Notes: generated from the letters alone by a model not told the origin. 64,000 bases of DNA from Acinetobacter sp. CS-2 (GCF_016599715.1 NZ_CP067019.1:930001-994000), one strand, 5' to 3'; counted from the first letter of the stretch, positions 1 to 13,069 are shown. Numbers and translations are program-made.

Positions 1-1003
1 TCCTGTCCTGGTGAATGTTTTATCTGACTCGTAGTACTAATCTTTTAATGCGCGAATCAGACGGGTCAAAAATTTGCTATAAGATTAGTGAGTACTGAAA
101 TTTTGTCAATTATACTTATGGATAAAGCGACGCCCTCACCGGGGTTGGATCAAAAAAATCCAGTAGCCATGAGGAAAATATCAGTATCGACGCTGTATAA
201 TAAGTCAAATGAAAATAAGTTGCAGAAAAAAATATGCATGTTGTGGGAATTGTAGGCAATTTTTAATTCCTAAAAACTCTGATAGGTTCCGAATTTACGT
301 CAAGCCTAATATTTTAAATTATTATAATTTTCGTAACTTACATCTTTTTATTGTATTTTTTGCTGATTTTTTAGTCATAATTAAAAGCGATAAATGAAAA
401 GTGAAATTAAGTTTGTTTGGTTAAAAAATAGCTGCCAAATATGTGCTGAAATGCCGGTTATTTGTCCAAATTGGATAAAATAAACCATAATTTTGCAGAA
501 AAAATCAGCATGATTTTGCCATATAAAGAAGTTATGCACAGACTAAGTGGTTATTTCATTTCATGAAGTTGGATTGATATAATTATTATAAATACTATAT
601 ATTTCTAATGGAAATGAAAATTGTTATAAATGATATAAATACAGCTAAGATTGTTGTAAAATATAATGATTCTTTGTTCATCTTTAGTCTAAATAAATAA
701 ATTTAATTCTCAAAGCTAAAAACGATAAATAAAATTTAATTTTATTTAATAAAAACCAAACATATAGCTCTGTTTTCTTAGATGTATTTTGTCTGCTTGC
801 ATTGGGGATTTTATGTTAATGATTCTTATTTGATGCTTTTTTATGGAAAAGCTAAATGTGACTGTTTGTATTTTGATAGTTCACGTTTTATAATTCAGTG
901 TCGTTTTAAGTTTAGGTGTTACTGGATAGAGTAATTGCCTAAAAATGCTAGCTTTCCTTCGAATTAATTCCAACAAACTCCGGATGGAGTTTTTACTTAC
1001 AGG
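1..1003. other. Upstream intergenic region of sdhC
   Basis: About 1 kb of AT-rich DNA with no convincing gene. A 62-codon frame at 209-397 has no family resemblance and biased, low-complexity composition, so I do not call it. The stretch around 130-200 is less AT-rich (runs such as CCCTCACCGGGG) and could be leader or promoter of a divergent gene lying left of the window; in Acinetobacter gltA is often divergent from sdhC, but that gene is not visible here. The sdhC promoter must lie in the right half; I cannot place it with confidence. Confidence 0.5.
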
Positions 1004-1402
1004 ATGCCCGCTGTGAAAAGCAACAGACCTGTCAATTTGTCCATGGGTCAAGTTTTAGAAGTAAACTTAAAATCCCCTGTGGCTATTGCATCAATTCTAC
1101 ACCGTCTCTCTGGTGTCATCGTATTTTTACTTGTACCGGTACTTTTGTGGCTTTTAGACAAATCATTGTCTTCTGCTGAGGGTTTTGCTGAAGTTCAGGC
1201 AATCTTTAGTGGCTTCATTGTGCGCTTTATCGTATGGGTATTTGTAGCCGGCTTACTTTTCCATTTTATTATGGGTATTAAGCATTTACTTGCTGACCTT
1301 GGTTTTGCTGAAGAACTGCAAAGTGGTCGTGTGGCAGCTACTATTTCATTGATCTTGGCTGCGATTTCGATTGTCGCATCATTTGTATGGATTGTTCTCT
1401 AA
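1004..1402 (+). CDS. sdhC: Succinate dehydrogenase cytochrome b556 subunit SdhC
   Basis: Membrane-anchor subunit of complex II; with SdhD it binds heme b and the quinone. The 132-residue protein has the SdhC signature SIASILHRLSG-like segment (here SPVAIASILHRLSG, about residues 25-38) and the second motif HFIMGIKHLLAD (about 86-97) with the heme-ligand histidine, and three hydrophobic helices. The ATG follows AGG directly, and a GGATGGAG lies 14 bases upstream; a GTG at 1013 is an alternative start with better spacing from AGGA. First gene of sdhCDAB; its stop overlaps the sdhD start (TAATG). Confidence 0.96.
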   Translation: MPAVKSNRPVNLSMGQVLEVNLKSPVAIASILHRLSGVIVFLLVPVLLWLLDKSLSSAEGFAEVQAIFSGFIVRFIVWVFVAGLLFHFIMGIKHLLADLGFAEELQSGRVAATISLILAAISIVASFVWIVL

Positions 1403-1767
1403 TGAAAAGTGCTACAGGTTTAACGGGTTCAGGTTCTCGCGATTGGTATATCCAACGCGTAAGTGCTGTTGTATTAGCTGTTTATACTGTTGTGGTATTG
1501 GGTTGGATCCTTCTGAATGGCGGATTTAACTATGAACAATGGTTTGGCTTTATGATGACATTACCAATGAAGATTATGTCTTTGTTGGCAGTCTTATCTC
1601 TTGTCGCACACGCTTGGATCGGCATGTGGCAGGTATTCACAGATTATGTGACTACTCGTCAAATGGGTCCTTCAGCTTCGGGCTTGCGTTTGGTGCTGAC
1701 TTCAGCAGTGATTATTGCTGTATTTGCATATGCAATCTGGGCGATCCAGATTTTTTGGGCGAATTGA
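1402..1767 (+). CDS. sdhD: Succinate dehydrogenase membrane anchor subunit SdhD
   Basis: Second membrane anchor of complex II, 121 residues with three TM helices. The motif RDWYIQRVSAVVLAVYT near the N-terminus and the heme/quinone-side segment LVAHAWIGMWQVFTDY (about 70-85) are typical of SdhD. An in-frame ATG at 1387 exists, but the ATG at 1402 overlaps the sdhC stop as TAATG and gives a start (MKSATGLTGSG) that fits translational coupling, so I chose it. sdhA follows 12 bases downstream. Confidence 0.95.
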   Translation: MKSATGLTGSGSRDWYIQRVSAVVLAVYTVVVLGWILLNGGFNYEQWFGFMMTLPMKIMSLLAVLSLVAHAWIGMWQVFTDYVTTRQMGPSASGLRLVLTSAVIIAVFAYAIWAIQIFWAN

Positions 1768-1779
1768 TAGGAAAATATC

Positions 1780-3678
1780 ATGGGCGCGATTAACCCTAAA
1801 GAAGATTACACAAATATTCCACACGAAACTTTCGATGCTGTCATCGTTGGTGGTGGTGGTTCAGGTATGCGCGCATCTTACCAGCTTGCTCAAGCGGGTT
1901 TGAAGGTTGCGGTACTGACTAAAGTGTTCCCAACACGTTCTCATACTGTAGCAGCACAGGGTGGTATTGGTGCATCTCTTGGTAATATGCAAGAAGATAA
2001 CTGGCATTACCACTTCTATGACACGGTTAAAGGTTCAGACTGGTTGGGCGACCAAGACGCGATCGAATTTATGACGCGTGAGGCTCCACAAGTTGTTTAT
2101 GAATTAGAACATCTGGGTATGCCATTCGACCGTAACGCAGACGGTACAATTTACCAACGTCCATTCGGCGGTCACTCTGCAAACTACGGTGAAAAAGCAG
2201 TTCCTCGTGCATGTGCTGCTGCCGACCGTACAGGTCATGCACTGCTTCACACGCTTTATCAAAGCAACGTGAAAATGGGTACGCAATTCTTCGTAGAATG
2301 GATCGCACTTGACTTGATCCGTAACGAAGCGGGTGACGTACTTGGTGTAACTGCTATTGATCAGGAAACTGGTAAAATTGCAGTATTCCAAGCGAAAGCG
2401 ACATTATTCGCTACAGGTGGTGCTGGTCGTGTTTACCGTGCATCTACTAACGCATATATCAATACTGGTGACGGTCTTGGTATGGCAGCTCGTGCAGGTA
2501 TTCCATTGCAAGATATGGAATTCTGGCAGTTCCACCCAACGGGTGTTGCGGGCGCAGGCGTATTGTTGACTGAAGGTTGTCGTGGTGAAGGTGCAATCCT
2601 TCGTAACAAAGACGGCGAACCGTTCATGGAACGTTATGCTCCAACTTTGAAAGACTTGGCGCCACGTGACTTCGTATCACGTTCTATGGACCAGGAAATC
2701 AAAGAAGGTCGTGGTTGTGGTCCTAAAGGTGACTACATTCTTCTTGATATGACGCACTTAGGTGCAGATACGATCATGAAACGTCTTCCATCTGTATTCG
2801 AGATTGGTAAGAAATTCGCGAATGTTGATATCACCAAAGAGCCGATTCCAGTAGTACCAACAATCCATTATCAAATGGGTGGTATTCCAACGAATATTCA
2901 TGGTCAGGTTGTGGTTCCTGAATCTCGCGAAACAACTCCGCTTGAAGCACACTACAACAAAGATACTGATGTTTATTCTACAAATGCGGAAGGCCGTGAC
3001 TTCACTAAGCCAGTGAAAGGTTTCTATGCAATTGGTGAATGTTCATGTGTATCTGTACATGGTGCGAACCGTTTAGGTACAAACTCATTGCTTGACTTGG
3101 TTGTATTCGGTAAAGCTGCTGGTCAACATATCATTGATTATGTGACTAAACATCATGGTGATGACTACCAACCGCTTCCTACGACTGTGCTTGAACAAAC
3201 TGTTGAGCGTATTCGTAAATTGGATGAGTCAACTTCAGGTGAGAACGCTCAAGAAGTTGCTGATGCAATCCGTGACATCGTTCAAGACCACGCTGGTGTA
3301 TTCCGTACATCTGCACTTCTTGAAGAAGGTGTGAAGCAAATTCTTGCGATTGAGCCACGTGTTCGTAATATTCACTTGAAAGACAAATCTAAAGTATTCA
3401 ACACTGCACGTATTGAAGCTCTAGAAGTTGAAAACTTGTATGAAGTGGCGAAAGCAACACTGATTTCTGCTGCGGCTCGTAAAGAATGTCGTGGTGCGCA
3501 TACAGTGGTAGATTTTGAATTGCCGCCAGAACATGCGGACTATCCATACGGTCGTCGTGATGATGAGTGGATGAAGCACACATTATGGTTCTCTGTTGAT
3601 AACCATCTTGAGTACAAGCCAGTGCGTTACAAACCTTTATCGGTTGATGCAATTCCACCTAAACCACGTACATTCTAA
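1780..3678 (+). CDS. sdhA: Succinate dehydrogenase flavoprotein subunit SdhA
   Basis: Catalytic subunit of complex II that oxidises succinate to fumarate with covalently bound FAD. The 632-residue length is usual. Visible are the Rossmann motif VIVGGGGSGM (about 22-31), the flavinylation segment TRSHTVAAQGG (His near residue 56), the active-site region HPTGVAGAG...LTEGCRGEGA, and the C-terminal FAD-contact region SVHGANRLGTNSLLDLVVFG. It lies between sdhD and sdhB in one operon and ends at the N-terminal side of the membrane on the cytoplasmic face. Codon use (GGT, CGT, AAC-rich) suggests high expression. Confidence 0.98.
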   Translation: MGAINPKEDYTNIPHETFDAVIVGGGGSGMRASYQLAQAGLKVAVLTKVFPTRSHTVAAQGGIGASLGNMQEDNWHYHFYDTVKGSDWLGDQDAIEFMTREAPQVVYELEHLGMPFDRNADGTIYQRPFGGHSANYGEKAVPRACAAADRTGHALLHTLYQSNVKMGTQFFVEWIALDLIRNEAGDVLGVTAIDQETGKIAVFQAKATLFATGGAGRVYRASTNAYINTGDGLGMAARAGIPLQDMEFWQFHPTGVAGAGVLLTEGCRGEGAILRNKDGEPFMERYAPTLKDLAPRDFVSRSMDQEIKEGRGCGPKGDYILLDMTHLGADTIMKRLPSVFEIGKKFANVDITKEPIPVVPTIHYQMGGIPTNIHGQVVVPESRETTPLEAHYNKDTDVYSTNAEGRDFTKPVKGFYAIGECSCVSVHGANRLGTNSLLDLVVFGKAAGQHIIDYVTKHHGDDYQPLPTTVLEQTVERIRKLDESTSGENAQEVADAIRDIVQDHAGVFRTSALLEEGVKQILAIEPRVRNIHLKDKSKVFNTARIEALEVENLYEVAKATLISAAARKECRGAHTVVDFELPPEHADYPYGRRDDEWMKHTLWFSVDNHLEYKPVRYKPLSVDAIPPKPRTF

Positions 3679-3692
3679 TAGGGAGAAGTAAG

Positions 3693-4403
3693 ATGAGTAG
3701 AGGTACTCGTACATTTAATATCTACCGCTACGATCCTGATAAGGATAAAGCACCGTACATGCAAACTTTTAAACTTGAATTGACAGACAAGCACCGTATG
3801 TTGCTTGATGCTCTTCTTGCTTTGAAAGTGCAGGACGAATCTTTAACGTTCCGTCGTTCATGTCGTGAAGGTATTTGTGGTTCTGATGGTGTAAACATCA
3901 ATGGTAAAAACGGTTTGGCATGTCTGTGGAACCTGAATGATTTACCGGAAGTGATTACTGTTCGTCCACTTCCAGGTCTACCAGTGGTTAAAGACTTGGT
4001 TGTAGATATGAATCAGTTCTATGATCAGTACAATAAAATTCATCCGTTCTTGATCAACAACCAGCCTGCGCCACCGAAAGAGCGTTTACAGTCTCCTGAA
4101 GAACGTGAACACCTTGATGGTTTATATGAATGTATTCTTTGTGCATGTTGTTCGACTTCATGTCCGTCATTCTGGTGGAACCCTGACAAGTTCTTGGGTC
4201 CTTCAGCATTGTTGAATGCTTACCGCTTCATCATTGACTCGCGTGATACTGGAACACAAGAGCGTTTGGCTCGTCTTGACGATCCATTCTCGCTATTCCG
4301 TTGTAAAGGTATTATGAACTGTGTATCAGTTTGCCCTAAAGGTCTTAATCCAACTAAAGCTATCGGTCACATCCGTAGCATGTTGTTAGATCAAGCAGGT
4401 TAA
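3693..4403 (+). CDS. sdhB: Succinate dehydrogenase iron-sulfur subunit SdhB
   Basis: Electron-transfer subunit of complex II, 236 residues. The plant-type ferredoxin domain carries SCREGICGSDG and ACLWNL for the 2Fe-2S cluster (about residues 55-75), and the C-terminal domain carries CILCACCSTSCPSFWWNP and CKGIMNCVSVCPKGLNP for the 4Fe-4S and 3Fe-4S clusters. Good ribosome site GGGAGAAG before ATG. Last gene of sdhCDAB, followed 11 bases later by a strong hairpin terminator. Confidence 0.98.
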   Translation: MSRGTRTFNIYRYDPDKDKAPYMQTFKLELTDKHRMLLDALLALKVQDESLTFRRSCREGICGSDGVNINGKNGLACLWNLNDLPEVITVRPLPGLPVVKDLVVDMNQFYDQYNKIHPFLINNQPAPPKERLQSPEEREHLDGLYECILCACCSTSCPSFWWNPDKFLGPSALLNAYRFIIDSRDTGTQERLARLDDPFSLFRCKGIMNCVSVCPKGLNPTKAIGHIRSMLLDQAG

Positions 4404-4414
4404 TCTGCTCCAGT

Positions 4415-4446
4415 CAAAAAAAGCACACCCTAGGGTGTGCTTTTTT
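4415..4446 (+). terminator. Rho-independent terminator after sdhB
   Basis: Perfect palindrome AAAGCACACCCTAGGGTGTGCTTT flanked by an A-run and followed by a T-run, 11 bases after the sdhB stop. The symmetric A/T flanks mean it could work on both strands. Confidence 0.93.
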
Positions 4447-5232
4447 ATGCTTTTAATAGTTGTAAGATAGGTAGGGGATACTAAATGGCTATATGAATAG
4501 ACAGGAGTAGGGGTGTGAAGTGTTATTAAAAAATATATAATTGATTAAAGTAGAGACGGAATCTTGCTTAAAAGCGGTCTAAGTGTTGTGGGATTGTTTG
4601 AGTGAGTGATTAAAGCACTAATTGTAGGCTTGAATCTGCAAAGTTGAGATTAAAATGTTATCATATAACGCATATAAAGAGAGCCAGTTTAAATATTGAG
4701 CTCTCTTTTGTTATATGTGTGGGCGTGGGGTAGGACTTTGGTCTAGATTGAATCTAATTATGAGATAAAGCACCATATGTTAGATGAAAATGGAGGATAT
4801 GTATTTCGCTGAGTTATGAGAGGTATGTGTCAAAAAAATCAATTGCAACTGGAGAACATGTTACGATTTGGCACAAAGCTATATTTAAAAAAAGCACTGT
4901 ATTTGCGTACATTTTTTCAACATCTGAAATTATGTATAAGGTTTATAAATAGATATAAATCGCTTTAGAAAAATTAAGTCGAGTAGTTATTTTTTCTAAG
5001 TCGATTTGCAAAAAATTGCTCGGTCTTGGTCGAGTATATATCAATGAGTGATGATGCCAATGGGGGCGTTATGATTCATTATTCACATTGGGTTATTCCT
5101 AATGTAGTGATCACGCCTCATGGCTTATGCCTTATGGGGACTAATGTCATATTACCAATTTGACATTATTAATCATGGGTTCGCTTAAAAAGCATCCTGA
5201 AAATGTTTTTGCAATAGGAAATGGGTCCACAA
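4447..5232. promoter_or_regulatory. Long sucA leader/intergenic region
   Basis: Almost 800 bases without a gene. A hairpin AAGAGAGC...GCTCTCTTTT (4677-4710, 12-nt loop then T-run) could be a second terminator or an attenuator. Nearer sucA there is a perfect inverted repeat AATGTCA (5143-5149) / TGACATT (5161-5167), spaced like an operator for a dimeric regulator. The 5000-5100 stretch repeats GTCGAG/CTCG short words. I see no RNA family I recognise. Confidence 0.5.
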
Positions 5233-8073
5233 ATGCAAGAAGTTGCTGACGCACTGCGTCTTGACACTGAACTTAGCGCTGACAGTGCAGCGTATATTGA
5301 AGAACTTTATGAGCAGTATTTGACGGCTCCAGATTCAGTAGGTGCTGACTGGCAGGAATACTTCGGTAAATTCCCTAAAGGTGATCAACCACATAGCAAT
5401 GTACGTGAGCAATTCCTTTTATTAGGTCGCAACTCAAGTCGCGTTCAACCTGTAATTCAAAGTGCTGTAAGTTCTGAGCATGAGCGTCGTCAAATTGGCG
5501 TATTGCAACTAATTGCGGCTTATCGTAACCGTGGTCATCAAAAAGCAAAATTAGATCCACTAGGTTTGGCTAAGCGTGAAATCGTACCTGATCTTGATCT
5601 TGCTGCGCATGGTTTGACTCAATCTGATTTAGATACAGTATTTAACACAGGCAACCTTGCAATCGGTAAGAGTGAAGCAACTCTAGCTGAAATGGTTCAG
5701 GCGATGGAAGCAACTTATTGTGCTTCTATTGGTGCTGAATACATGCATATTGTTGATACCAAAGAAAAACGTTGGATTCAACAACGCCTTGAAAGTGCAA
5801 AAGGTCAATTCGGTTTCACTGCTGAGCAGAAAAAACACGTCTTAGAACGTCTGACAGCAGCTGAAGGTCTGGAAAAATACCTCGGTAATAAATACGTTGG
5901 TGCAAAACGCTTTGGTGTAGAAGGTGGTGAATCCTTCATCCCGATGGTGAATGAACTGATTCAACGTGCAGGCTCTGTAGGCTGTAAAGAAGTTGTAATC
6001 GGTATGCCGCACCGTGGCCGTTTGAACTTGCTGGTCAACATTATGGGTAAAAACCCGGCTGACCTGTTTGGCGAGTTTGAAGGTAAATCACTGCACAAAA
6101 AAGGTTCTGGTGACGTTAAATATCACCAAGGTTTCTCATCTAACGTGATGACTCCAGGTGGCGAAGTTCACTTGGCATTGGCATTTAACCCATCTCACTT
6201 GGAAATCGTTGGACCTGTAGTTGAAGGTTCTGTACGTGCACGTCAAGTCCGTCGCAAAGACATTGGTGGTGATGATGTATTGCCAATCATTGTTCATGGT
6301 GATGCAGCATTTGCAGGTCAAGGTGTAAACCAAGAAACCTTCCAGATGTCACAAACACGTGGTTATACTGTAGGTGGTACAGTTCACATCGTTGTTAACA
6401 ACCAGGTGGGCTTCACAACTTCTGACCCACGTGATGCACGTTCTACAGAATACTGTACTGATATCGCGAAAATGATTCAGGCACCGATCTTCCATGTCAA
6501 TGGTGATGATCCTGAAGCTGTATTGTTTGTTTCTCAATTGGCACATGACTTCCGTCATACTTTCCGTAAAGACGTTGTAATTGACATGTTCTGTTACCGT
6601 CGTCGTGGTCACAACGAAGCGGATGAGCCAGCTGCAACTCAACCAATGATGTATCAAGTGATTAACAAAAAAGCGACCACTCGTACGCTTTATGCTGACC
6701 AACTTGTACAACAAAATGTTCTGGATCGTGCTGCTGCTGATGCAATGGTTGAACAATACCGTTCAGACCTTGAAGCAGGCAAGCATGTTGCCAATGCATT
6801 GGTACTTGAACCAAATACCAAAATGTTTGTCGACTGGTCTCCATACTTGGGTCACGAGTACACAGACGTATGGGATACATCATTCCCAATCGAACGCTTG
6901 AAAGAACTCGGTACCAAAATGCGTGAGCTTCCAGAAGGCTTCGTTATGCAGCGTCAGGTTGCAAAAGTGATTGACGACCGTCTGAAAATGCAAACTGGCG
7001 AAATGCCGCTGAACTGGGGGGCTGCAGAAACTTTAGCGTATGCAACTATTCTAGATGAAGGCTTCCTGGTTCGTTTAACTGGTGAAGACGTGGGTCGTGG
7101 TACTTTCTCACACCGTCATGCGAAATTGCATAACCAGGTAGACGGTTCAACTTACATTCCATTATGTAACCTGAAAGAAAACCAGCCACGTACAGCAATT
7201 TATGACTCTTTATTGTCAGAAATGGCGGTACTTGCATTTGAATACGGTTATGCAACGACTCTTCCTAAGAGCTTGATTATCTGGGAAGCTCAGTTCGGTG
7301 ATTTCGCTAACTGTGCGCAAGTTGTAATTGACCAGTTCATCGCATCTGGTGAAACTAAATGGGAACGCGTATGTGGTTTAACTATGCTTCTTCCACATGG
7401 TTTTGAAGGTCAAGGTCCAGAGCATTCATCTGCACGTTTAGAACGTTTCTTACAGCTTTGTGCTGAAGACAACATGCAAGTGATGACACCGACTACACCA
7501 GCGCAAATTTTCCATGCGATGCGTCGTCAAGCACTTCGTCCAATCCGCAAACCAATGATCATCATGTCACCGAAGTCATTGCTTCGTCACAAACTTGCAA
7601 CCTCTACGCTTGAAGAGCTTGCAAATGGTTCATTCCAGACTGTGATTGACGAAATCGACAACATCAACAAATCTGATGTAACTCGTTTGGTGCTTTGTGG
7701 TGGTAAGGTTTATTACGATTTACTTGAAAAACGTCGTGAACAGGAATTAAACAACACTGCAATCGTTCGTATCGAACAATTGTACCCATATCCAGAACAA
7801 CGTATTGCTGAAGTACTTGCTTCTTATCCAAATCTAAAAGAAGTGGTTTGGACTCAAGAAGAGCCGAAAAACCAAGGTGCTTGGTTATTCATTGCTCCTC
7901 GTTTATATGACGATGTAATGAAAACAGGTAAACAGGTACGTGTTAGCTACGCAGGTCGTCCAGCTTCTGCTGCGCCAGCTTGCGGTTCACCATATTTGCA
8001 TGCAAAACAACAAGCTCAGCTGGTAAATGACGCATTAGCGATTGCAGCTGAACAATCAGGAGATTCTAAGTAA
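5233..8073 (+). CDS. sucA: 2-oxoglutarate dehydrogenase E1 component SucA
   Basis: Thiamine-diphosphate enzyme that decarboxylates 2-oxoglutarate and transfers succinyl to the lipoyl arm of SucB. The N-terminal SucB-binding peptide ([17 protein letters not shown]), the [11 protein letters not shown] and [13 protein letters not shown] segments, the ThDP-binding GDDPEAV...N region, [15 protein letters not shown], and the C-terminal transketolase-like half ([26 protein letters not shown]) are all present. An ATG at 5221 sits only one base after AGGAA, so I prefer the ATG at 5233 (946 residues). The stop overlaps sucB (TAATG). Confidence 0.97.
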   Translation: MQEVADALRLDTELSADSAAYIEELYEQYLTAPDSVGADWQEYFGKFPKGDQPHSNVREQFLLLGRNSSRVQPVIQSAVSSEHERRQIGVLQLIAAYRNRGHQKAKLDPLGLAKREIVPDLDLAAHGLTQSDLDTVFNTGNLAIGKSEATLAEMVQAMEATYCASIGAEYMHIVDTKEKRWIQQRLESAKGQFGFTAEQKKHVLERLTAAEGLEKYLGNKYVGAKRFGVEGGESFIPMVNELIQRAGSVGCKEVVIGMPHRGRLNLLVNIMGKNPADLFGEFEGKSLHKKGSGDVKYHQGFSSNVMTPGGEVHLALAFNPSHLEIVGPVVEGSVRARQVRRKDIGGDDVLPIIVHGDAAFAGQGVNQETFQMSQTRGYTVGGTVHIVVNNQVGFTTSDPRDARSTEYCTDIAKMIQAPIFHVNGDDPEAVLFVSQLAHDFRHTFRKDVVIDMFCYRRRGHNEADEPAATQPMMYQVINKKATTRTLYADQLVQQNVLDRAAADAMVEQYRSDLEAGKHVANALVLEPNTKMFVDWSPYLGHEYTDVWDTSFPIERLKELGTKMRELPEGFVMQRQVAKVIDDRLKMQTGEMPLNWGAAETLAYATILDEGFLVRLTGEDVGRGTFSHRHAKLHNQVDGSTYIPLCNLKENQPRTAIYDSLLSEMAVLAFEYGYATTLPKSLIIWEAQFGDFANCAQVVIDQFIASGETKWERVCGLTMLLPHGFEGQGPEHSSARLERFLQLCAEDNMQVMTPTTPAQIFHAMRRQALRPIRKPMIIMSPKSLLRHKLATSTLEELANGSFQTVIDEIDNINKSDVTRLVLCGGKVYYDLLEKRREQELNNTAIVRIEQLYPYPEQRIAEVLASYPNLKEVVWTQEEPKNQGAWLFIAPRLYDDVMKTGKQVRVSYAGRPASAAPACGSPYLHAKQQAQLVNDALAIAAEQSGDSK

Positions 8074-9281
8074 TGGCAACCGAAATTAAAGCACCGGTAT
8101 TCCCAGAGTCAGTTGCAGACGGTACGATTGCAACTTGGCACAAACAACCAGGTGAAGCTGTATCACGTGATGAAGTGATCTGCGATATTGAAACTGATAA
8201 AGTTGTTTTAGAAGTTGTTGCTCCTGCTGACGGTACAATTGCGTCAATCATTAAAAATGAAGGCGATACAGTGCTTTCTGCTGAAGTGATTGCACAGTTT
8301 GAAGAGGGCGCTGTTTCTGGCGCTGCTCAAACTCAAGCAGTTCAATCTGAAGAGAAAGTTGAACAAGCGGCTGCACAAACTCAAGCGGGTAATGCACCTG
8401 TTGTTGAGCGTGCTCAACCTGTTGCTGATCAAGCTCCAGCAGTGCGTAAAGCATTGACTGAAACTGGTATTGCAGCGAGCGATGTAGCTGGTACTGGTCG
8501 CGGTGGCCGCATCACTAAAGAAGATGTTGCAAACCATCAAGCTAAACCTGCTGCTGCGCCGTTAAGCGTTGCTGTTGGTGAACGTATCGAAAAACGTGTT
8601 CCTATGACTCGTCTTCGTAAACGTGTTGCTGAACGTTTACTTGCTGCAACTCAATCAACAGCAATGTTGACTACGTTCAACGAAGTGAACATGAAACCAA
8701 TCATGGAAATGCGTGCTCAATATAAAGACGCATTTGAAAAACGTCATGGTGCACGTTTAGGCTTCATGTCATTCTTCGTTAAAGCAGCGACTGAAGCACT
8801 GAAACGCTACCCTGCTGTAAATGCGTCTATCGATGGTGATGACATTGTTTATCACGGTTACTATGACATCGGTGTAGCTGTATCAAGCGACCGTGGTCTA
8901 GTGGTTCCTGTATTACGTGATACTGACCGTATGAACTATGCTGAAGTAGAAAACGGTATTCGCGCTTATGCTGTTAAGGCACGTGACGGTAAGTTGGGCA
9001 TTGAAGACATGACTGGCGGTACATTCACTATTACTAACGGTGGTACTTTTGGTTCATTGCTTTCTACCCCAATTTTGAACACACCACAAACAGCAATCTT
9101 GGGTATGCACAAAATCCAAGACCGTCCTATGGCAGTGAATGGTCAAGTAGAAATCTTGCCAATGATGTATCTAGCACTTTCTTATGACCACCGTTTAATT
9201 GATGGTAAAGAAGCTGTAGGTTTCCTTGTAGCAATCAAAGAATTGTTAGAAGAACCTGCTCGTCTTATCCTTGATCTTTAA
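8073..9281 (+). CDS. sucB: Dihydrolipoyl succinyltransferase E2 component SucB
   Basis: Core acyltransferase of the 2-oxoglutarate dehydrogenase complex, 402 residues. Order of parts: lipoyl domain with the lipoylated lysine in ETDKVVLEV (about residues 40-48), an Ala/Gln/Glu-rich linker (about 80-125), the E3-binding domain ([15 protein letters not shown]...[11 protein letters not shown]), a second linker, and the catalytic domain ending with the active-site YDHRLIDG. It overlaps sucA by one base, and lpd follows after a hairpin. Confidence 0.97.
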   Translation: MATEIKAPVFPESVADGTIATWHKQPGEAVSRDEVICDIETDKVVLEVVAPADGTIASIIKNEGDTVLSAEVIAQFEEGAVSGAAQTQAVQSEEKVEQAAAQTQAGNAPVVERAQPVADQAPAVRKALTETGIAASDVAGTGRGGRITKEDVANHQAKPAAAPLSVAVGERIEKRVPMTRLRKRVAERLLAATQSTAMLTTFNEVNMKPIMEMRAQYKDAFEKRHGARLGFMSFFVKAATEALKRYPAVNASIDGDDIVYHGYYDIGVAVSSDRGLVVPVLRDTDRMNYAEVENGIRAYAVKARDGKLGIEDMTGGTFTITNGGTFGSLLSTPILNTPQTAILGMHKIQDRPMAVNGQVEILPMMYLALSYDHRLIDGKEAVGFLVAIKELLEEPARLILDL

Positions 9282-9298
9282 TTTTATAGAATAAATCC

Positions 9299-10775
<1,477 letters not shown>

Positions 10776-10779
10776 GACA

Positions 10780-10808
10780 AAAAAGAGCGGCTTAGGTCGC
10801 TCTTTTTA
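10780..10808 (+). terminator. Terminator after lpd
   Basis: AAAAGAGCG, short loop, CGCTCTTTTT, starting 5 bases after the lpd stop. It separates sucAB-lpd from sucCD, which begins 150 bases on and so presumably has its own promoter within 10,809-10,957. Confidence 0.88.
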
Positions 10809-10957
10809 CATTTGATAGTTGTTTTTATTAGAACAATCATCTAAAAATAAAGATAAGAATCATTTTAAGTTCTCAAAATACCAATATTGATTGATGTGAA
10901 CCAAAAGATATTGGTGAACGTAATAACAAAGTCAAATAAGTACTAAAAGGTTGTTCA

Positions 10958-12124
10958 ATGAATTTACATGAGTATCAAGCAAAAACGTTATTAAAAAAAT
11001 ATGGGATGCCGGTTCAAGAGGGTATCTTGGCAACAAATGCAGAAGAAACCGTAAAAGCTTTTGAGCAGCTTGGTGGTAAATTTGCAGTACTCAAAGCCCA
11101 AGTACATGCCGGGGGACGCGGTAAGGCTGGTGGGGTAAAAGTGGTGAAGTCTGCACAAGAAGCTGAAGACTATGCCAATCAGATCATTGGTACTCGTTTA
11201 GTGACTTATCAGACGGATGCCAATGGACAACCAGTCAACAGCATTTTAGTCTCTGAAGATGTTTATCCGGTTGAACGCGAGCTGTATCTTGGTGCAGTGG
11301 TCGACCGTTCCAGCCGTCGTGTAACTTTTATGGCATCGACTGAAGGTGGGGTCGAAATTGAAAAAGTGGCTGAAGAAACCCCAGAAAAAATTATAAAAGT
11401 CGAAGTCGATCCATTGGTTGGACTGATGCCATTTCAAGCTCGTGAAGTGGCTTTTGCTCTTCATTTGAAAGATGGTCAGATCAATCAGTTTGTCAAAATT
11501 ATGACTGCAGCTTATCAGGCATTTATTGAAAATGATTTTGCCCTATTTGAGATTAACCCCCTTTCAGTTCGTGAAAATGGTGACATCTTATGTGTGGATG
11601 CCAAAGTCGGGATCGACTCTAACGCCTTATACCGTTTACCCGAAATTGTAGCGATGCGTGACAAGTCTCAGGAAAATGAACGCGAATTAAAAGCTTCAGA
11701 ACATGACCTGAATTATGTAGCCTTAAAAGGTAACATTGGATGTATGGTCAATGGAGCGGGGCTTGCTATGGCAACTATGGACATCATCAAACTGTATGGT
11801 GGTCAGCCTGCGAACTTCCTTGATGTTGGCGGTGGTGCAACCAAAGAGCGCGTCATTGAAGCGTTTAAAATTATTTTGGCAGACAGCTCGGTACAAGGGG
11901 TTTTAATTAATATTTTTGGTGGAATTGTACGTTGTGACATGATTGCTGAAGCCATTATTGCAGCGGTCCAGGAAGTTCATGTAACCGTGCCGGTTGTTGT
12001 GCGTTTGGAAGGAAATAACGCAGAACTGGGTGCCAGGTTATTGGATGAATCTGGACTCACGTTAATCTCTGCATCAGGTTTAGCTGATGCAGCAGAAAAA
12101 ATTGTTGCTGCGGTAAAAGCTTAA
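10958..12124 (+). CDS. sucC: Succinate-CoA ligase (ADP-forming) beta subunit SucC
   Basis: Converts succinyl-CoA to succinate with ADP phosphorylation, together with SucD. 388 residues, the family length. The ATP-grasp start [16 protein letters not shown], the nucleotide loop [22 protein letters not shown], and the [13 protein letters not shown] / [13 protein letters not shown] segments of the ligase domain are clear. Its base composition is closer to the genome average than sucAB, with less of the high-expression codon bias. Confidence 0.97.
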   Translation: MNLHEYQAKTLLKKYGMPVQEGILATNAEETVKAFEQLGGKFAVLKAQVHAGGRGKAGGVKVVKSAQEAEDYANQIIGTRLVTYQTDANGQPVNSILVSEDVYPVERELYLGAVVDRSSRRVTFMASTEGGVEIEKVAEETPEKIIKVEVDPLVGLMPFQAREVAFALHLKDGQINQFVKIMTAAYQAFIENDFALFEINPLSVRENGDILCVDAKVGIDSNALYRLPEIVAMRDKSQENERELKASEHDLNYVALKGNIGCMVNGAGLAMATMDIIKLYGGQPANFLDVGGGATKERVIEAFKIILADSSVQGVLINIFGGIVRCDMIAEAIIAAVQEVHVTVPVVVRLEGNNAELGARLLDESGLTLISASGLADAAEKIVAAVKA

Positions 12125-12136
12125 GGAGTATCAATC

Positions 12137-13027
12137 ATGAGCGTATTAATTAATAAAGACACCAAAGTATTGGTACAAGGTTTTACCGGTAAAAATGGTA
12201 CGTTTCACTCAGAGCAAGCATTGGCTTATGGTACCAAAGTCGTCGGTGGTGTAACGCCCGGTAAGGGGGGGAAAAGCCATTTAAACCTACCTGTATTCAA
12301 CACCATGAAAGATGCAGTCAAAGAAACAGGCGCAGATGCCTCGGTCATTTATGTACCTGCACCATTTGTATTGGATTCAATTGTAGAGGCAGTAGATTCT
12401 GGGATTGAACTTATTGTTGTAATTACTGAAGGTGTGCCGACTTTAGATATGTTAAAGGCCAAGCGTTATCTTGAAACCAATGGCAATGGTGCGCGTTTAA
12501 TCGGTCCAAACTGTCCGGGTATTATTACCCCGGGAGAATGTAAAATCGGCATTATGCCAGGACATATTCATCAGCCAGGTAAAATCGGAATTATCTCGCG
12601 TTCGGGTACACTAACCTATGAAGCTGTAGCTCAGACTACAAAGCTCGGTTTAGGTCAGTCAACCTGTATTGGCATTGGGGGAGACCCAATTCCAGGCATG
12701 AACCAGATTGATTGCTTGAAGTTGTTCCAAGAAGACCCGCAGACCGAAGCCATTATCATGATTGGTGAAATTGGCGGTATCGCAGAAGAGGAAGCAGCTG
12801 AATATATTCAGTCTCATGTCACCAAGCCAGTTGTGGGCTATATTGCAGGTGTGACTGCACCAAAAGGTAAGCGTATGGGGCATGCAGGTGCAATTATTTC
12901 TGGCGGTAAGGGTACAGCAGAAGAAAAATTTGCAGCCTTTGAAAAAGCGGGTATGGCTTATACGCGTAGTCCTGCAGAGCTCGGATCAACCATGCTAGAA
13001 GTTTTAAAACGCCAAAACCTGGCCTGA
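12137..13027 (+). CDS. sucD: Succinate-CoA ligase alpha subunit SucD
   Basis: CoA-binding and phosphohistidine subunit, 296 residues. CoA-binding N-terminus with [12 protein letters not shown] and GGVTPGKGG; the phosphorylated histidine lies in [17 protein letters not shown] (about residue 250). Good ribosome site AAGGAG 9 bases before the ATG. Operon partner of sucC, separated by 12 bases. Confidence 0.97.
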   Translation: MSVLINKDTKVLVQGFTGKNGTFHSEQALAYGTKVVGGVTPGKGGKSHLNLPVFNTMKDAVKETGADASVIYVPAPFVLDSIVEAVDSGIELIVVITEGVPTLDMLKAKRYLETNGNGARLIGPNCPGIITPGECKIGIMPGHIHQPGKIGIISRSGTLTYEAVAQTTKLGLGQSTCIGIGGDPIPGMNQIDCLKLFQEDPQTEAIIMIGEIGGIAEEEAAEYIQSHVTKPVVGYIAGVTAPKGKRMGHAGAIISGGKGTAEEKFAAFEKAGMAYTRSPAELGSTMLEVLKRQNLA

Positions 13028-13044
13028 GTCAATCAATAAACTTG

Positions 13045-13069
13045 AAAGCTCTCAATTGAGGGCTTTTTA
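13045..13069 (+). terminator. Terminator after sucD
   Basis: AAGCTCTC-AATT-GAGGGCTT stem followed by TTTTATTTT, about 18 bases after the sucD stop; one wobble in the stem. Confidence 0.8.

Noticed and set aside
209..397. 62-residue open frame upstream of sdhC
   Set aside because: Low-complexity, AT-driven sequence, no ribosome site, no family resemblance; treated as intergenic.
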